Source of the DNA: Sphingomonas lutea
GTDB taxonomy: Bacteria; Pseudomonadota; Alphaproteobacteria; Sphingomonadales; Sphingomonadaceae
Direction of reading: 5' to 3'
Assembly: GCF_014396785.1 (NCBI RefSeq)
Contig: NZ_CP060718.1
Coordinates: 124,001-188,000, forward strand
DNA: 64,000 nt
In this document: positions 31,500 to 40,336 of the stretch, in pieces
How the letters are laid out: each line of letters starts with the position of its first letter
Numbering within the stretch: the first letter of the stretch is position 1
Made by a program: the position numbers and the translations under genes
Notes under the pieces: generated by a model
Databases searched by the model: none
What the model was told of the DNA's origin: nothing
The model's input: the letters and a program-made list of their open reading frames with translations, nothing else

Positions 31500-32048
31500 C
31501 TATTTCGGCGCGAGCACCATCAGCATCTGGCGGCCTTCCATGCGCGGGTGCGCTTCGATCTTGGCCATTTCCGCGGTCTGCTCCTGAACTCGGCGGAGGA
31601 CCGCCATGCCGAGCTCGCCATGCGCCATTTCGCGGCCGCGGAAGCGCATCGTGACCTTCACCTTGTCCCCCTCCTCAAGGAACTCGAACACCTTCTTCAT
31701 CTTGGTGTCATAGTCGTGGTCGTCGATGTTCGGACGCATCTTGATCTCCTTGATCTCCTGCGTCTTCTGCTTCTTGCGCTGCTCGTTGGCCTTTTTCTGC
31801 GCTTCGTACTTGTAGCGGCCGATATCGAGGAACTTGGCGACCGGCGGATCCGAATTGGGCGAAATCTCGACCAGGTCGAGGCCCACTTCCTGCGCCTGCT
31901 CGAACGCTTCGCGCGTATACATCACGCCCAGATTTTCGCCGTTTTCGTCGATCACCCGGACCTTCTGGGACTGGATGAACTCATTGTAGCGAGGGCCGCT
32001 CATTTGTGGCGGCGGCGCCATTCCTCGGCGCGGATAGGGCGGTGGTAT
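31500..32048 (-). CDS. infC: translation initiation factor IF-3, probable AUA start
   Basis: IF-3 binds the 30S subunit, blocks 50S joining and proofreads the start codon. Seen: SGPRYNEFIQSQKVRVIDENGENLGVM (N domain), the basic linker AQKKANEQRKKQK and the C domain (IKMRPNIDDHDYDTKMKKVFEFLEEGDKVKVTMRFRGRE). An ATG at 32021 has GAGGA almost touching it, a poor spacing. In the same frame 9 codons up, ATA (32048-32046) has AGGAG eight bases before it. Non-AUG starts (AUU, AUC, AUA) are the rule in infC because IF-3 discriminates against them, giving autoregulation. So 182 residues from AUA, or 173 from ATG 32021. thrS lies upstream. Confidence 0.93.
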   Translation of the reverse strand: MPPPYPRRGMAPPPQMSGPRYNEFIQSQKVRVIDENGENLGVMYTREAFEQAQEVGLDLVEISPNSDPPVAKFLDIGRYKYEAQKKANEQRKKQKTQEIKEIKMRPNIDDHDYDTKMKKVFEFLEEGDKVKVTMRFRGREMAHGELGMAVLRRVQEQTAEMAKIEAHPRMEGRQMLMVLAPK

Positions 32049-32056
32049 AGCGTGGT

Positions 32057-32061
32057 CTCCT
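32057..32061 (-). promoter_or_regulatory. Shine-Dalgarno sequence that points to the AUA start of infC
   Basis: AGGAG on the minus strand with the 8-base spacer ACCACGCT before ATA at 32048. This is the only well-placed ribosome site near the infC N-terminus. Confidence 0.6.
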
Positions 32062-32170
32062 GGTGGTCGTTGAGCGTGCCGAGTTAGGCGCTCGAACGGC
32101 GGAAGAAAAGGTTCGGCAAGCCAACTGAGTCATTTTTGCCGCAACCTGTGGCGCGGAGTCGTCAACGCCG

Positions 32171-34180
32171 TCAGCGCAGATCCGGTGCCACTGCCTCGGC
32201 GGTGATCATCGCCACCGCTTCGTCGAGGGTCATCATCTTCTGATGCTCGTCGCTGCCGAGGCGGCGCAGGGCGACGGAGCCTTCCTCGGCCTCGCGCTTG
32301 CCGACGACAAGGAGCAGCGGGACCTTCTTCAGCGAATGTTCGCGCACCTTGTAGTTGATCTTCTCATTCCTAAGGTCGGCCGTGGCGCGGAGGCCCACGG
32401 CCTTCAGCCGGCTCAGCACGTCCTTTGCATAATCGTCGGCGTCGGAGACGATCGTCGCGACCACCGCCTGGACCGGCGCCAGCCACAGCGGGAATTTGCC
32501 GGCATAATGTTCAATGAGGATTCCAATGAAGCGTTCGTAGCTGCCGAAGATCGCGCGGTGGAGCATGATCGGGCGATGCCGCTCACCATCCTCGGCGACA
32601 TAGGTCGCGTCGAGACGGTCGGGCAGCACGCGGTCGGACTGGATCGTTCCCACCTGCCACGTGCGGCCGATGGCGTCGGTCAGGTGCCATTCGAGCTTGG
32701 GCGCGTAGAAGGCGCCCTCGCCCGGCAATTCTTCCCAGCCATATTGCTCGGTGGCGAGGCCGGCCGAGACAACCGCGTTGCGCAATTCGCTTTCGGCCAG
32801 GTCCCAGTCCGCGTCGCTGCCGAAGCGCTGGTCGGGGCGGAGCGCAAGCTTGATCGAATAGGTGAAGCCGAAATCCTGGTAGATGCGATCGGCGAGCGCG
32901 CAGAACGCCTTCACTTCGTCGACGATCTGGTCTTCGCGGCAGAAGATGTGCGCATCGTCCTGCGTGAACTGGCGCACCCGCATCAACCCGTGCAGCGCGC
33001 CGTGCGGTTCGTTGCGGTGGCAACAGCCGTTCTCGTAAATGCGCAGCGGAAGGTCGCGGTAGCTGGTGATGCCCTGCTTGAAGATGAGCACATGCGCGGG
33101 GCAGTTCATCGGCTTGATCGCCATCAGGTCGGCCTGACCCGACAGCACCGGCGCATCCTCGTCCGTCCCCGGAATTTCGTCGGGGACGATGAACATGTTT
33201 TCGCGATATTTGCCCCAGTGGCCGCTCTGCTCCCACTGGCGCGCGTCCATGATCTGCGGAGTCTTGACCTCGCGATAGCCCGCAGCGTCGATGGCACGGC
33301 GCATATAGGCCTCGAGCTCGCGCCAGATGATGTAGCCGTTGGGATGCCAGAAGACGCTGCCATGCGCTTCGGCCTGGAGGTGGAACAAGTCCATCTCCTG
33401 CCCCAGCTTGCGGTGGTCGCGCTTGGCCGCTTCCTCGAGCCGGACGAGATGCGCGTCGAGCTGCTTCTTGTTGAGCCACGCCGTGCCGTAGATTCGGCTG
33501 AGCATCGGGTTCTTGGGATCGCCGCGCCAGTAAGCGCCCGACACGCGCGTCAGCTTGAACGCCTGCGGGTCGAGCTTTCCGGTCGAGGCGAGGTGCGGGC
33601 CGCGGCACAAGTCGATCCAGTCGGCCTCGCCATGCCCCGTCTTGTACATGGTGATCGGCTCGCCCTCGGGCAGCTCCATCACCCATTCGGCCTTGAAGCT
33701 TTCACCATGGTCGATGAAGAACTGGCGGACGCGGGCGCGGTCCCACACTTCGCGCACCAGCGGCTTGTCGGCGGCGATGACGCGCCGCATCTCCTCCTCG
33801 ATCGCCGGCAAATCCTCTTCGGTGAAGGGGCCGCGCTCAGCGGTCGGCGCGAAGTCGTAATAGAAACCGTCGTCGGTCGCCGGGCCGAAGGTGATCTGCG
33901 TGCCGGGGTAGAGGTTCTGCACCGCCTCGGCGAGGACGTGCGCATAGTCGTGGCGCACCAGTTCGAGCGCGTCCTTTTCATCGCGGCTGGTGATCAGCGC
34001 GAGGTTCGCGTCGCCTTCGAACGGGCGCATGATGTCGCGCACCTCGCCGTCAACCCGCGCCGCGAGCGCGGCCTTGGCGAGGCCCGGCCCGATCGCGGCG
34101 GCGACGTCGGCCGGGGTCGACCCCTGCGGCATTTCCCGAACCGAACCGTCGGGAAGCGCGATCTTGAACATCTTGGTCAT
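32171..34180 (-). CDS. thrS: threonine--tRNA ligase
   Basis: Class II aminoacyl-tRNA synthetase, 669 residues from ATG 34180 (an ATG four codons upstream is possible; neither has a clear Shine-Dalgarno). N1 TGS-like domain ([27 protein letters not shown]), the editing domain with the HxxxH-type region ([11 protein letters not shown]) and the SAD segment, catalytic core with motif 2 [26 protein letters not shown] and the zinc ligands (MNCPAH, a later HRAIFGS of motif 3), and the anticodon-binding domain at the end. It is followed on the same strand by infC, the usual order. Confidence 0.97.
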   Translation of the reverse strand: MTKMFKIALPDGSVREMPQGSTPADVAAAIGPGLAKAALAARVDGEVRDIMRPFEGDANLALITSRDEKDALELVRHDYAHVLAEAVQNLYPGTQITFGPATDDGFYYDFAPTAERGPFTEEDLPAIEEEMRRVIAADKPLVREVWDRARVRQFFIDHGESFKAEWVMELPEGEPITMYKTGHGEADWIDLCRGPHLASTGKLDPQAFKLTRVSGAYWRGDPKNPMLSRIYGTAWLNKKQLDAHLVRLEEAAKRDHRKLGQEMDLFHLQAEAHGSVFWHPNGYIIWRELEAYMRRAIDAAGYREVKTPQIMDARQWEQSGHWGKYRENMFIVPDEIPGTDEDAPVLSGQADLMAIKPMNCPAHVLIFKQGITSYRDLPLRIYENGCCHRNEPHGALHGLMRVRQFTQDDAHIFCREDQIVDEVKAFCALADRIYQDFGFTYSIKLALRPDQRFGSDADWDLAESELRNAVVSAGLATEQYGWEELPGEGAFYAPKLEWHLTDAIGRTWQVGTIQSDRVLPDRLDATYVAEDGERHRPIMLHRAIFGSYERFIGILIEHYAGKFPLWLAPVQAVVATIVSDADDYAKDVLSRLKAVGLRATADLRNEKINYKVREHSLKKVPLLLVVGKREAEEGSVALRRLGSDEHQKMMTLDEAVAMITAEAVAPDLR

Positions 34181-34333
34181 TGTGCAGCGCATCTAGCGAG
34201 CGCGCCCCAAAGGCTCAACCTGACTGCGCTCACCCGCAGCGCGAAATCGCGCGCGTTAATCTCCCAGAAATGTGTTACGGTCGGGAGCTTCGACTCCGAA
34301 GCGCCTGTGGTGACCCAACAGGGGGAGATGATG

Positions 34334-34816
34334 ATGATCAAAAGAATCTTGTCAGCGTCCGTAGCAACTGCGCTCATGTTCGGTTCGATTTCACCCGCCT
34401 ATGCCCAAGCCTATATGGACGGGCCGCAAGCCCCGCTCGGCATGACCGCGAGCTTGAACCTCAAGGTGCCGATCGGCGAGCAGCGCTATAAGGCGAAGAA
34501 GGCATCGGCCGGTCTCACCCTGGCTTATGGACAACGGACGAACACGCTGACGTCCGACAACAGGATCGCCACGCGGCAGATGAAGCTGGCCGACCTGCGC
34601 TTCGCGCGGACCGACCAGTCAATCAAATTGGCCAAGGCCGAATTCGCGAGCTTCGACCTGGCGAACCTCGACAAGGACAAGAGGCTCAACATGGGTCCCG
34701 ACGGCGGCAAGGGATCGACCACCTGGATCGTCCTGGGTGCCGTTGCCGCGGGCGTCCTCATCTACCTCCTCGTCAGGGACGGCGACGACGACGATGATGA
34801 TGACGAAGTCCTCTGA
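34334..34816 (+). CDS. uncharacterised envelope protein with C-terminal TM and poly-Asp tail
   Basis: 160 residues; I do not recognise the family. Signal peptide (RILSASVATALMFGSISPAYAQA), a mature part of about 95 residues with GLTLAYGQRTNTL and LADLRFARTD, then a C-terminal membrane helix (TTWIVLGAVAAGVLIYLLV) ending in an acidic tail GDDDDDDDEVL. That topology, an export signal plus a C-terminal anchor, leaves the acidic tail on the cytoplasmic side. ATG 34334 sits 6 bases after GGGGAG; two in-frame ATGs just before it are also possible. It has its own terminator, so it is probably transcribed alone. Confidence 0.72.
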   Translation: MIKRILSASVATALMFGSISPAYAQAYMDGPQAPLGMTASLNLKVPIGEQRYKAKKASAGLTLAYGQRTNTLTSDNRIATRQMKLADLRFARTDQSIKLAKAEFASFDLANLDKDKRLNMGPDGGKGSTTWIVLGAVAAGVLIYLLVRDGDDDDDDDEVL

Positions 34817-34832
34817 TTGAGGTGTGACTTCA

Positions 34833-34866
34833 GCGGGGCCGTCAGCAATGACGGCCCCGCTTTTGC
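34833..34866 (+). terminator. intrinsic terminator
   Basis: Perfect 12-bp stem GCGGGGCCGTCA-GCAA-TGACGGCCCCGC followed by TTTT, 16 bases after the stop of the poly-Asp-tailed protein gene. A strong Rho-independent terminator. Confidence 0.9.
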
Positions 34867-34884
34867 AATGGTAGAAACCTTATC

Positions 34885-35448
34885 ATGCGTTTTGCCCCTG
34901 TCTGCCTGGCGATCCTTTGCGCCGGCTGGTGCAGCCCCGCCGCCGCGGCAATCGACATTCATTTCTACTCCAAGGATTTCGCTTCAACCTTTCCGCATGC
35001 CTATGTGCGCTTGACGGGCACCGTCGACGCAACGGGCGAGGTCGTCGACACCAATTACGGATTCACCCCGGTGCGCCTCAATCCGTCGATCCTGATGGGT
35101 CCGGTCAAGGGCATGATCCAAACGGTGAAGCCCGACTATGTCGCGCGCAGCGACAAGCACTTCACGCTGCGCCTGACCGACGCGGAATATCAGGCGGTGT
35201 TGGCGCGCGTCGACCAATGGCGCACCGCGACGCAGCCCAATTACCGACTGAACAGCCGCAACTGCGTCTATTTCGTTGCCGACATGGCCGCAGCGCTGGG
35301 GCTTGAAGCCCCGCCCGTCCCGGCACTGATGAAGAAGCCCAAGTCGTTCCTGATGAAAGTCACCGCCGACAATCGCGCGCGGATCGCGCAATGGCCCGGC
35401 GGATCGGTGGCGCAAGCAGCGGCGAGCGTGCCGGCGACTTCGCGATAG
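34885..35448 (+). CDS. secreted protein with permuted papain-like (NlpC/P60-LRAT) features
   Basis: 187 residues with a signal peptide (FAPVCLAILCAGWCSPAAAA). The mature sequence has FPHAYVRLTGTV with a His, the segment TNYGFTPVRL, and later SRNCVYFVADMAAALGL, a Cys at the start of a helix. A His before and a Cys in a downstream helix is the order of permuted papain-fold (YaeF/LRAT-like) hydrolases, which cleave amide or ester bonds, often in the envelope. This is a fold-level guess from the motif layout. The stop TAG overlaps the GTG start of the alpha/beta hydrolase by one base, suggesting coupling. Confidence 0.7.
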   Translation: MRFAPVCLAILCAGWCSPAAAAIDIHFYSKDFASTFPHAYVRLTGTVDATGEVVDTNYGFTPVRLNPSILMGPVKGMIQTVKPDYVARSDKHFTLRLTDAEYQAVLARVDQWRTATQPNYRLNSRNCVYFVADMAAALGLEAPPVPALMKKPKSFLMKVTADNRARIAQWPGGSVAQAAASVPATSR

Positions 35449-36193
35449 TGCCGCAGCCCGATATCCAGCACATCGACGCCGCGGGCCGGCTTATTGCCGT
35501 CCGCGCCCGCGCGGGCGCTGGTCCGACACTGCTGTTCCTGCCCGGCTATGCGTCCGACATGGAAGGGTCGAAGGCGATCGCCCTCGACGCCTTTGCCGAG
35601 CGGCGCGGAATGGCCATGGTGCGCTTCGACTATTCCGGGACAGGGTCGAGCCCCGGCGCCTTTGAGGATGGCACGCTGACGGCCTGGCTCGGAGAAGCGA
35701 TCGCCGTGCTCGACCAGATGACGCGCGGGCCCGTGATCCTGGTCGGGTCGTCGATGGGCGGATGGATCGCGCTCCACCTCGCGCTGCGCCGCGCCGACCG
35801 GGTGGCCGCGCTGGTCGGCATCGCCGCTGCGCCCGACTTCACCCAATGGGGCTTCACGCCCGCGCAGAAAGCCGAGCTCCAAGCGCGCGGGCGGATCGTG
35901 GAAGACAATCCGTACGGGCCCGAGCCCTCGATCACCACCCGCGCCTTCTGGCAATCGGGCGAGGCGCTGCGCCTGCTCGATGGTCCGATCGCGGTCGATT
36001 GCCGGTGCGGCTGATCCACGGCGAGGCGGATCGCGACGTCCCGCTCAACATCGCCTTGTGGACCATGCGCCAGCTTCGTTCAGCCGATGTCCAGTTGCTG
36101 ACCGTCAAAGGGGGCGGCCATCGCCTGTCGGAGCCGCATGAGATCGATGCGATCCTGCGCACCGTCGCCAGCCTAGTGGAGCCCCCGTCTTGA
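35448..36193 (+). CDS. alpha/beta hydrolase, frame broken near 36002
   Basis: About 248 residues after repair. Seen: oxyanion strand LLFLPGYASDMEGSKA, the nucleophile elbow GSSMGGWIAL (GxSxGG), then in the next frame PVRLIHGEADRDVPL (catalytic Asp region) and GGGHRLSEP (catalytic His). The frame changes at GATTGCCGG (about 36002); one extra C gives AVDCPVRLIHG. The full catalytic triad is therefore present across both frames. Start GTG 35448 overlaps the upstream stop. The end overlaps the next TTG start by 4 bases. Esterase or thioesterase-like; the substrate is unknown. Confidence 0.82.
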
Positions 36194-36888
36194 TCCTGCC
36201 CGTCGCTTTCCTGCTTGCCGCCGCCGCGCCGACCACGAGCCAGGTGATCGGCCAGGTCGAATGCGCGGCGCGATCCGGGACCGAAGCGCAACTGTGCCTG
36301 GCGACCGAATATTCACGCAGCGGACGCTTTGCCGAATCGGCCGCCGAGTTCGAGAAAGCGGCGGCTTCGGCCGGCCCGCGCGCGGACTTTGCGCTGGCCG
36401 CGGCGGGCAACATGTGGATCGCCGCGGGCCAGCCGGGGAAGGCCGCATTCGCGCTCGACCGTGCGCTGGCCGGCAAGTCGCTTGTCGCCGAGCAGCGTGG
36501 CGAGGCCCTGCTCGATCGCGCCCGCGCGGCGGAGGCGCAGAACGACCTCGCGACAGCGCGCGCCCGCCTCAAGATGGCCGAGCCGCTGATCGCGCAAGAC
36601 CCCTTCTACTGGTATTTTTCCGCCGCGCTCGCGATCCGCGAGGGCGATCGCGCCGTCGCGCAATCGGCCATCGGCAAGGCGCTTGCGCTGGCGCCGAACG
36701 ACCCGACCGTGCTGTTCGAAGCGGGGCATGTCGCGGACTTCTTGGGCAATGCCGACCAGGCGCGCAGCTACTGGATGCGCGCGGCGGGCAACGACCCCAA
36801 TGGGCCGATCGGCAAGGCGGCGGCGAAGGCGGTCGAAATGATGGGCGTCACGCCGGTCGTGAAATCGCAGGCGCAAACGCCTAAGTAG
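36190..36888 (+). CDS. secreted TPR-repeat protein
   Basis: 232 residues with a short hydrophobic signal-like N-terminus (LPVAFLLAAAAPT), then TPR-like pairs of helices throughout (CLATEYSRSGRFAESAAEFEKAA, ARLKMAEPLIAQDPFYWYFSAALAIREGDRAVAQSAIGKAL, VLFEAGHVADFLGNADQARSYWMRAA). Probably periplasmic, a protein-protein interaction scaffold. Start TTG 36190 overlaps the hydrolase stop (TTGA), so it is likely translationally coupled to it. No catalytic motif. Six bases separate it from gloA. Confidence 0.78.
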   Translation: MILPVAFLLAAAAPTTSQVIGQVECAARSGTEAQLCLATEYSRSGRFAESAAEFEKAAASAGPRADFALAAAGNMWIAAGQPGKAAFALDRALAGKSLVAEQRGEALLDRARAAEAQNDLATARARLKMAEPLIAQDPFYWYFSAALAIREGDRAVAQSAIGKALALAPNDPTVLFEAGHVADFLGNADQARSYWMRAAGNDPNGPIGKAAAKAVEMMGVTPVVKSQAQTPK

Positions 36889-36893
36889 CGCAT

Positions 36894-37310
36894 ATGCGCT
36901 TTCTTCATTCGATGCTTCGGGTCAGCGACCCCGAGCCGACCATCCGCTTCTTCAAGCTGCTCGGCCTCGAGGAGCGGCGACGCTTCGACGTCCCGGCGGG
37001 CAAGTACACGCTCATTTTCCTCGGCGTCCCCGGCGATCCGGGCGGCGAGGTCGAGCTCACGCACAATTGGGGTGAGCAGGGCTATGGCGGCGGCCGCAAC
37101 TTCGGCCACCTCGCTTACGAGGTCGACGATATTTACGTGACCTGCCAGCGGCTGGCGGAGGGCGGCGTAACGATCAATCGCCCGCCGCGCGACGGGCGCA
37201 TGGCCTTCGTCCGATCGCCCGACAATATCTCGGTCGAATTGCTGCAAAAGGGTGGCGCGCTGGAACCCGCCGAGCCGTGGGCGTCGATGCCCAATACGGG
37301 CGAATGGTGA
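36894..37310 (+). CDS. gloA: lactoylglutathione lyase (glyoxalase I)
   Basis: 138 residues, vicinal-oxygen-chelate fold, converts the methylglyoxal-glutathione hemithioacetal to lactoylglutathione. Metal ligands seen in order: FLHSMLRV (His), EVELTHNW (Glu), FGHLAYEV (His) and ISVELLQ (Glu), the complete 2-His-2-Glu set. The next gene is gloB, overlapping by a TGATG, so both steps of methylglyoxal detoxification are in one operon. Ni2+ or Zn2+ dependence cannot be told reliably from sequence. Confidence 0.93.
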   Translation: MRFLHSMLRVSDPEPTIRFFKLLGLEERRRFDVPAGKYTLIFLGVPGDPGGEVELTHNWGEQGYGGGRNFGHLAYEVDDIYVTCQRLAEGGVTINRPPRDGRMAFVRSPDNISVELLQKGGALEPAEPWASMPNTGEW

Positions 37311-38029
37311 TGCTGGAGATCGTCTCCGTCCCGGCCTTTGCCGACAATTACATCTGGCTGGTGCATGATCCCGACAGCGGCGAGACGGCGGTGGTCGATC
37401 CGGGCGACGCGGCGCCGGCGCTGGCCGAGGCACAGCGGCGGGGATGGACCATCGGGCAGGTGTGGAACACGCACTGGCACCCCGACCACACCGGCGGCAA
37501 TCTGGCGGTCAAGGCGGCCACGGACGCAACCATCTCCGGCCCCGCATCCGACCGCATCCCCGGCCGCGACGTCGTGCTGCGCGAAGGCGACAGCGTCCGC
37601 ATTGGACGGCATTCCGGACGAGTCATCGAAGTGCCCGGCCATACGCTCGACCATATCGCGATCGTCTTCGAACAGGCGGGCGCCGCGTTCGTCGGCGACA
37701 CCTTGTTCGCCATGGGCTGCGGCCGCCTGTTCGAGGGAACGCCGGAGCAGATGTTCGAATCCCTTCGGCGGTTCGCCAACCTGCCGCCGGACACGCGGCT
37801 CTATTGCGCGCACGAATATACGCTGTCCAACGCGCGTTTCGCAGCGCACGCCGACCCCGGCAATGCGGACATTGCCGAGCGCCTGTCGCGCATCGAGGCG
37901 CTGCGCGAGCGCGGGGAGATCACCCTGCCCACGACGGTAGCCGAGGAACGCGACACCAACGTCTTCGTTCGAGCATCGAACGCGGCGGAATTCGCAGCGC
38001 TTCGGGCGGCCAAGGACAGCTTCCGTTAA
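37310..38029 (+). CDS. gloB: hydroxyacylglutathione hydrolase (glyoxalase II)
   Basis: 239 residues, metallo-beta-lactamase fold, hydrolyses lactoylglutathione to lactate and glutathione. Seen: NTHWHPDHTGGN (THxHxDH binuclear metal site), EVPGHTLDHI (His), FVGDTLFAMGCGRLFEGT (bridging Asp) and YCAHEYTLSNARFA (last His; the substrate-binding Tyr/Asn region). ATG 37310 overlaps the gloA stop. The C-terminal segment with TLPTTVAEERDTNVFVR is typical of GloB. Confidence 0.94.
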   Translation: MLEIVSVPAFADNYIWLVHDPDSGETAVVDPGDAAPALAEAQRRGWTIGQVWNTHWHPDHTGGNLAVKAATDATISGPASDRIPGRDVVLREGDSVRIGRHSGRVIEVPGHTLDHIAIVFEQAGAAFVGDTLFAMGCGRLFEGTPEQMFESLRRFANLPPDTRLYCAHEYTLSNARFAAHADPGNADIAERLSRIEALRERGEITLPTTVAEERDTNVFVRASNAAEFAALRAAKDSFR

Positions 38030-38078
38030 GCCGCCAAGGCGCTTCGTGGAGGCGCTCATGGGCGCCAAGGAGGTTGAG

Positions 38079-38492
38079 ATGAGAACCGTTCCCTTATTGC
38101 TGATCGCCGCCGCCGGGCTGGGATCATGCGCGACGGCTTCGCCGGAGCAAGTCGCCGCGGCCGCTGCCCGCGACCAAGCCAAGCTTGCATCGCTTACGGC
38201 CGGCAAGGTGGCTGGGCCGCCGATGAGCTGCCTGTCCAACTGGCGGTCTCGCGACATGGTTGTGGTCAACGAGAATGTCGTTGCCTTCCGCGACGGCCGC
38301 AACCGGGTCTACATCAACAACATGAACGGCCCGTGCAACGGCCTTGGCCCCATGCGCGGCACGCTGGTGACTCAGACCACCGGCACAAGCCTGTGCCGCG
38401 GCGATATCGCGCAGGTGCTGGACATGACGAGCCGGACGAACATCGGCGCCTGCTCGTTCGGGGACTTCATCCCCTTCACCACGGGGCGCTGA
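38079..38492 (+). CDS. DUF6491-like lipoprotein
   Basis: 137 residues. Signal peptide with lipobox-like GSCA near residue 17, then CLSNWRSRDMVVVNENVVAFRDGRNRVYINNM and GTSLCRGDIAQVLDM...GACSFGDFIPF, with two further Cys pairs. This pattern fits the small DUF6491 lipoproteins common in sphingomonads. Function unknown. ATG 38079 follows a strong AAGGAGG, 5 bases upstream. Convergent with the acyl-CoA ligase gene. Confidence 0.8.
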   Translation: MRTVPLLLIAAAGLGSCATASPEQVAAAAARDQAKLASLTAGKVAGPPMSCLSNWRSRDMVVVNENVVAFRDGRNRVYINNMNGPCNGLGPMRGTLVTQTTGTSLCRGDIAQVLDMTSRTNIGACSFGDFIPFTTGR

Positions 38493-38494
38493 CC

Positions 38495-40240
38495 CTAGCG
38501 CTTGTATAGCGCGTCGAGCTGCTCGCCGTAGATTTTGCCGATAACGTGCCGCCGGATCTTCATCGACGGCGTCATCTGTTCATTGTCGATGGTGAAGGGG
38601 TCCTGCGTGACGATGAAGCGGCGCACGCGTTCGAGGATCGAGACGTCGGAATTGACGCGGTCGACCGCGCGCTGGAGCCGCTGCTGCACATCCGGCAACC
38701 CGGCGATTTCGGGATCGGGCACAAGCAAAGCGACGAGGTGCGGTCGGCGGTCGCCATAAACCATCGCTTGCGCAATTTCGGGCTGGAGCGTCAGCATCCC
38801 TTCGATCCGCTGCGGGGAGACGTTGTCGCCCTTGTCGTTGACGATCAGATCCTTCTTGCGGTCGGTGATGCAGATGCGGCCCTTGGCGTCGAAATGGCCG
38901 ACATCGCCGGTGGCGAGCCACCCGTCCTTGAGCACACGCGCCGTTTCTTCCGGATTGCGCCAATAGCCGTGCATGACATTTTCGCCGCGGACCATGATCT
39001 CGCCGTCGTCGGCGATTCGGACTTCGCAATTCTTGACCGGCGGCCCGACCGTTTCATGGCGGATCCCGGCGCTTGGCCGATTGCAGCTGATGACCGGCCC
39101 AGCCTCGGTCTGGCCGTAGCCCTGGAGGAAGGTGATCCCGAGCGACTGGAAGAAATTGCCGACTTCGGGATTGAGCGGCGCGCCGCCCGACACCCAGGCC
39201 TTGGTCCGCCCGCCGACCTTGGCCTTGACCTTGCGCCGCAGCGTCAGCGACAGGATGCCGTCCATCGGCAGGTCCCACGGTTTGACTCCGCCTTCGTGAC
39301 GGTCGTTGCCGATCTTGAGCGCGCGCCGCAGCAGATATTGTGACAGGCCGCCGCTGGCTTCGATCGTCTTCATGATGCGCGTGCGCAGCATTTCGAACAG
39401 CCGCGGGACGACGACCATGATCGTCGGCTGCACCTCCTCGATATTGGCGGCCAATTTCTCGAGGCTTTCGGCGTAGTAGATCTGGGCGCCGAGCGCGACG
39501 GGGAAGTGCTGGCCGCCGCTATGTTCGTAGGCATGGCTGGCCGGCAGGAAGGACAGGAAGATCTCGTCCTCCCAGCCGAAGTCGGTCGAGATGATGTCGA
39601 TGCAGCCTTCGACGTTGTGGAGGATCGCGCCGTGATGCTGCTGCACCCCGCGCGGTGCCCCGCCGGTGCCGCTGGTATAGATGATGCACGCCAGCGCGTC
39701 GCGCGCGACCGACGCGACTCGTTCGCGCATTTCGCCGACGTCGCTCGGCCCGGCGACCAGTTCGTCCCAATGATAAAATTGCAGCTCCTCCGGCGCCTGG
39801 CCTGTGCGGATGTCCTCCATGCCGATGACGTGATGGCATTCGGACGATGTGACGACCGCGGGGATCAAGGTCTTCGCCAGCTTCTGCGTCGACACGATCA
39901 CCGCCCGTGCCCCGGAGTTGCCGAGGATATGCGCGTGATCGCGCGTGGTGTTGGTCGTGTAGGTCGGCACCGTGACGCAACCGGCGGCCATGATGCCGAG
40001 GTCGGCGATCAGCCATTCGGGGCGATTTTCGCTGACCAGCGCAACACGGTCGCCCGGGTTCATGCCGATGTCCCTCAGTGCCGCCGCCATCGCGGCAACC
40101 TGGCGCGACGCTTCGGTCCAGGTGATCGGTTGCCACTGGCCATTGCGCTTGGCCCACAGGAAGGGCGCGTCGCCTTTCTCCTCGGCGCGCGTGAGGAACA
40201 TCGTCACCAGGTTCGGAAAATGTTCGAGTTGGCGCGCCAT
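38495..40240 (-). CDS. long-chain acyl-CoA synthetase (AMP-binding)
   Basis: 581 residues. ANL superfamily adenylate-forming enzyme that activates fatty acids through acyl-AMP. Seen: P-loop YTSGTGGAPRGV (the usual YTSGTTGxPKG with small changes), YGQTEAGPVIS (A5), WLATGDVGHFDAKGRICITDRKKDLIVNDKGDNVSP (A7/A8 hinge) and the catalytic Lys in TPSMKIRR near the end. Closest in layout to FadD15/FACL-type long-chain enzymes. Start ATG 40240 follows GGGAAGAGC. Divergent from ggt with 96 bases between. Confidence 0.9.
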   Translation of the reverse strand: MARQLEHFPNLVTMFLTRAEEKGDAPFLWAKRNGQWQPITWTEASRQVAAMAAALRDIGMNPGDRVALVSENRPEWLIADLGIMAAGCVTVPTYTTNTTRDHAHILGNSGARAVIVSTQKLAKTLIPAVVTSSECHHVIGMEDIRTGQAPEELQFYHWDELVAGPSDVGEMRERVASVARDALACIIYTSGTGGAPRGVQQHHGAILHNVEGCIDIISTDFGWEDEIFLSFLPASHAYEHSGGQHFPVALGAQIYYAESLEKLAANIEEVQPTIMVVVPRLFEMLRTRIMKTIEASGGLSQYLLRRALKIGNDRHEGGVKPWDLPMDGILSLTLRRKVKAKVGGRTKAWVSGGAPLNPEVGNFFQSLGITFLQGYGQTEAGPVISCNRPSAGIRHETVGPPVKNCEVRIADDGEIMVRGENVMHGYWRNPEETARVLKDGWLATGDVGHFDAKGRICITDRKKDLIVNDKGDNVSPQRIEGMLTLQPEIAQAMVYGDRRPHLVALLVPDPEIAGLPDVQQRLQRAVDRVNSDVSILERVRRFIVTQDPFTIDNEQMTPSMKIRRHVIGKIYGEQLDALYKR

Positions 40241-40336
40241 GCTCTTCCCTTCTGCCACGGCGGCGCTTCTTAGCGGAAAGCGTTCCGGGTGCCACTCCTC
40301 GTGGACGCCCCGGCGATGGTCGGCTAGGCGGACGGC

